A stretch of 32,446 nt of DNA from positions 1 through 32,446 of the forward strand of contig CAXTIG010000058.1 of assembly GCA_964244295.1 (NCBI GenBank), written 5' to 3'. The notes under the pieces are model-generated. The model was not told where the DNA came from and searched no databases. It saw only the letters and a list, made by a program, of their open reading frames with translations. Origin of the DNA: JAJAZB01 sp964244295 (GTDB lineage Bacteria > Bacteroidota > Bacteroidia > Cytophagales > Spirosomataceae). This document shows positions 32,034 through 32,446 of the stretch, piece by piece. The position numbers and the translations under genes were made by a program. Positions within the stretch are counted from its first letter, which is position 1. Every line of letters starts with the position of its first letter.

Positions 32034-32432
32034 ATGAAAAGTTATCTATTTTTTCTACTGTCCTTAAGTGTGACAATTCAAGCATCATTTGCTCAAACTT
32101 GGAGAATTAGACCGGTAAGCGGTAATTATGCAAACAGTGTCCCTCCAATGCAGGTTAATGGTGTGGAATACCGTATCGTAGATTCAAACGGCTCTCCAAT
32201 AACTAATGCTAACGGAAACAATTGTTCCGTAAAGTGGACAAGCAGTTATGGGACAATAAATTCTCATCTTGGCTACTCACTTCCTAATAACCAAGATACT
32301 GAAACCTTGGCCTTTGGTAATGGTGGAGCTTTAATTCACATGAAGTGGGAGAATGCAAAACTCTTCGAAACGAGTAATAACAACTTTATAGCTCGTAGAT
32401 TCAAGTTTCAAACGCAACAAAGCGAGGGGTAG
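32034..32432 (+). CDS. Small secreted protein, function unknown
   Basis: This 132-residue protein has a clear signal peptide ending near SFAQ (about residue 21). The mature part is Asn/Ser-rich with EYRIVDSNGSPITNANGNN and lies in the same AT-rich segment as the preceding gene, with which it probably forms a transcript. No family is recognised. The stop codon lies 14 bases before the window ends. Confidence 0.65.
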   Translation: MKSYLFFLLSLSVTIQASFAQTWRIRPVSGNYANSVPPMQVNGVEYRIVDSNGSPITNANGNNCSVKWTSSYGTINSHLGYSLPNNQDTETLAFGNGGALIHMKWENAKLFETSNNNFIARRFKFQTQQSEG

Positions 32433-32446
32433 AAAAAAGCCAGAAG

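Overview
The window looks like chromosomal DNA of a Bacteroidota bacterium, probably order Cytophagales (Spirosoma/Larkinella-like). The support is a complex I operon with the short NuoG typical of that phylum, weak or absent Shine-Dalgarno sites, a decayed type IX secretion (T9SS) cargo gene, a TonB-plug/macroglobulin fusion and DUF1343/DUF3299 proteins. The genus is inference. Most of the window is GC-rich. The left end (1-691) and especially the right end (about 30,960-32,446) are clearly AT-richer and look acquired.

Left third (1-10,329, mostly + strand): a partial TPR-like protein; a NarX-like histidine kinase and its NarL/LuxR-type regulator; a VOC-fold protein; a gap with a possible decayed IS1-type transposase; a large secreted M1 metallopeptidase; a YoeB-type toxin-antitoxin pair on the minus strand; a methyltransferase; and a Tat-exported glycoside-hydrolase-like protein.

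Middle (10,452-24,683, all minus strand): the NADH:quinone oxidoreductase genes run nuoA-B-C-D-E, then a phytanoyl-CoA dioxygenase-like gene and a Uma2-like gene, then nuoF, an orphan DUF433 gene, and nuoG-H-I-J. nuoK, L, M and N are absent; transcription appears to end after nuoJ. Beyond it lies a three-gene cassette (membrane protein, antitoxin, VapC-type PIN toxin). The last 60 bases of nuoJ are repeated exactly at the far end of that cassette, so the cassette sits between two direct repeats like an inserted islet. A ceramidase-family gene lies just upstream of nuoA.

Right third (24,858-30,290, minus strand): a DUF3299 protein, a 1166-residue carboxypeptidase-regulatory/MG2/TonB-plug fusion and a NamZ-type muramidase. 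A T9SS cargo pseudogene and two AT-rich secreted proteins follow on the + strand.

The most striking feature is a set of long, mostly near-perfect inverted repeats in nearly every gap of the nuo region and some others. Each has a different sequence, but the arms share one grammar: degenerate 7- or 8-base words in tandem, folded back on themselves. Several supply or abut the stop codon of the upstream gene. They are not ordinary terminators, because they lie between genes of one operon and lack a U-tract. Four further inverted pairs use a common CTGAGCGGAGTCGAAG-type element.
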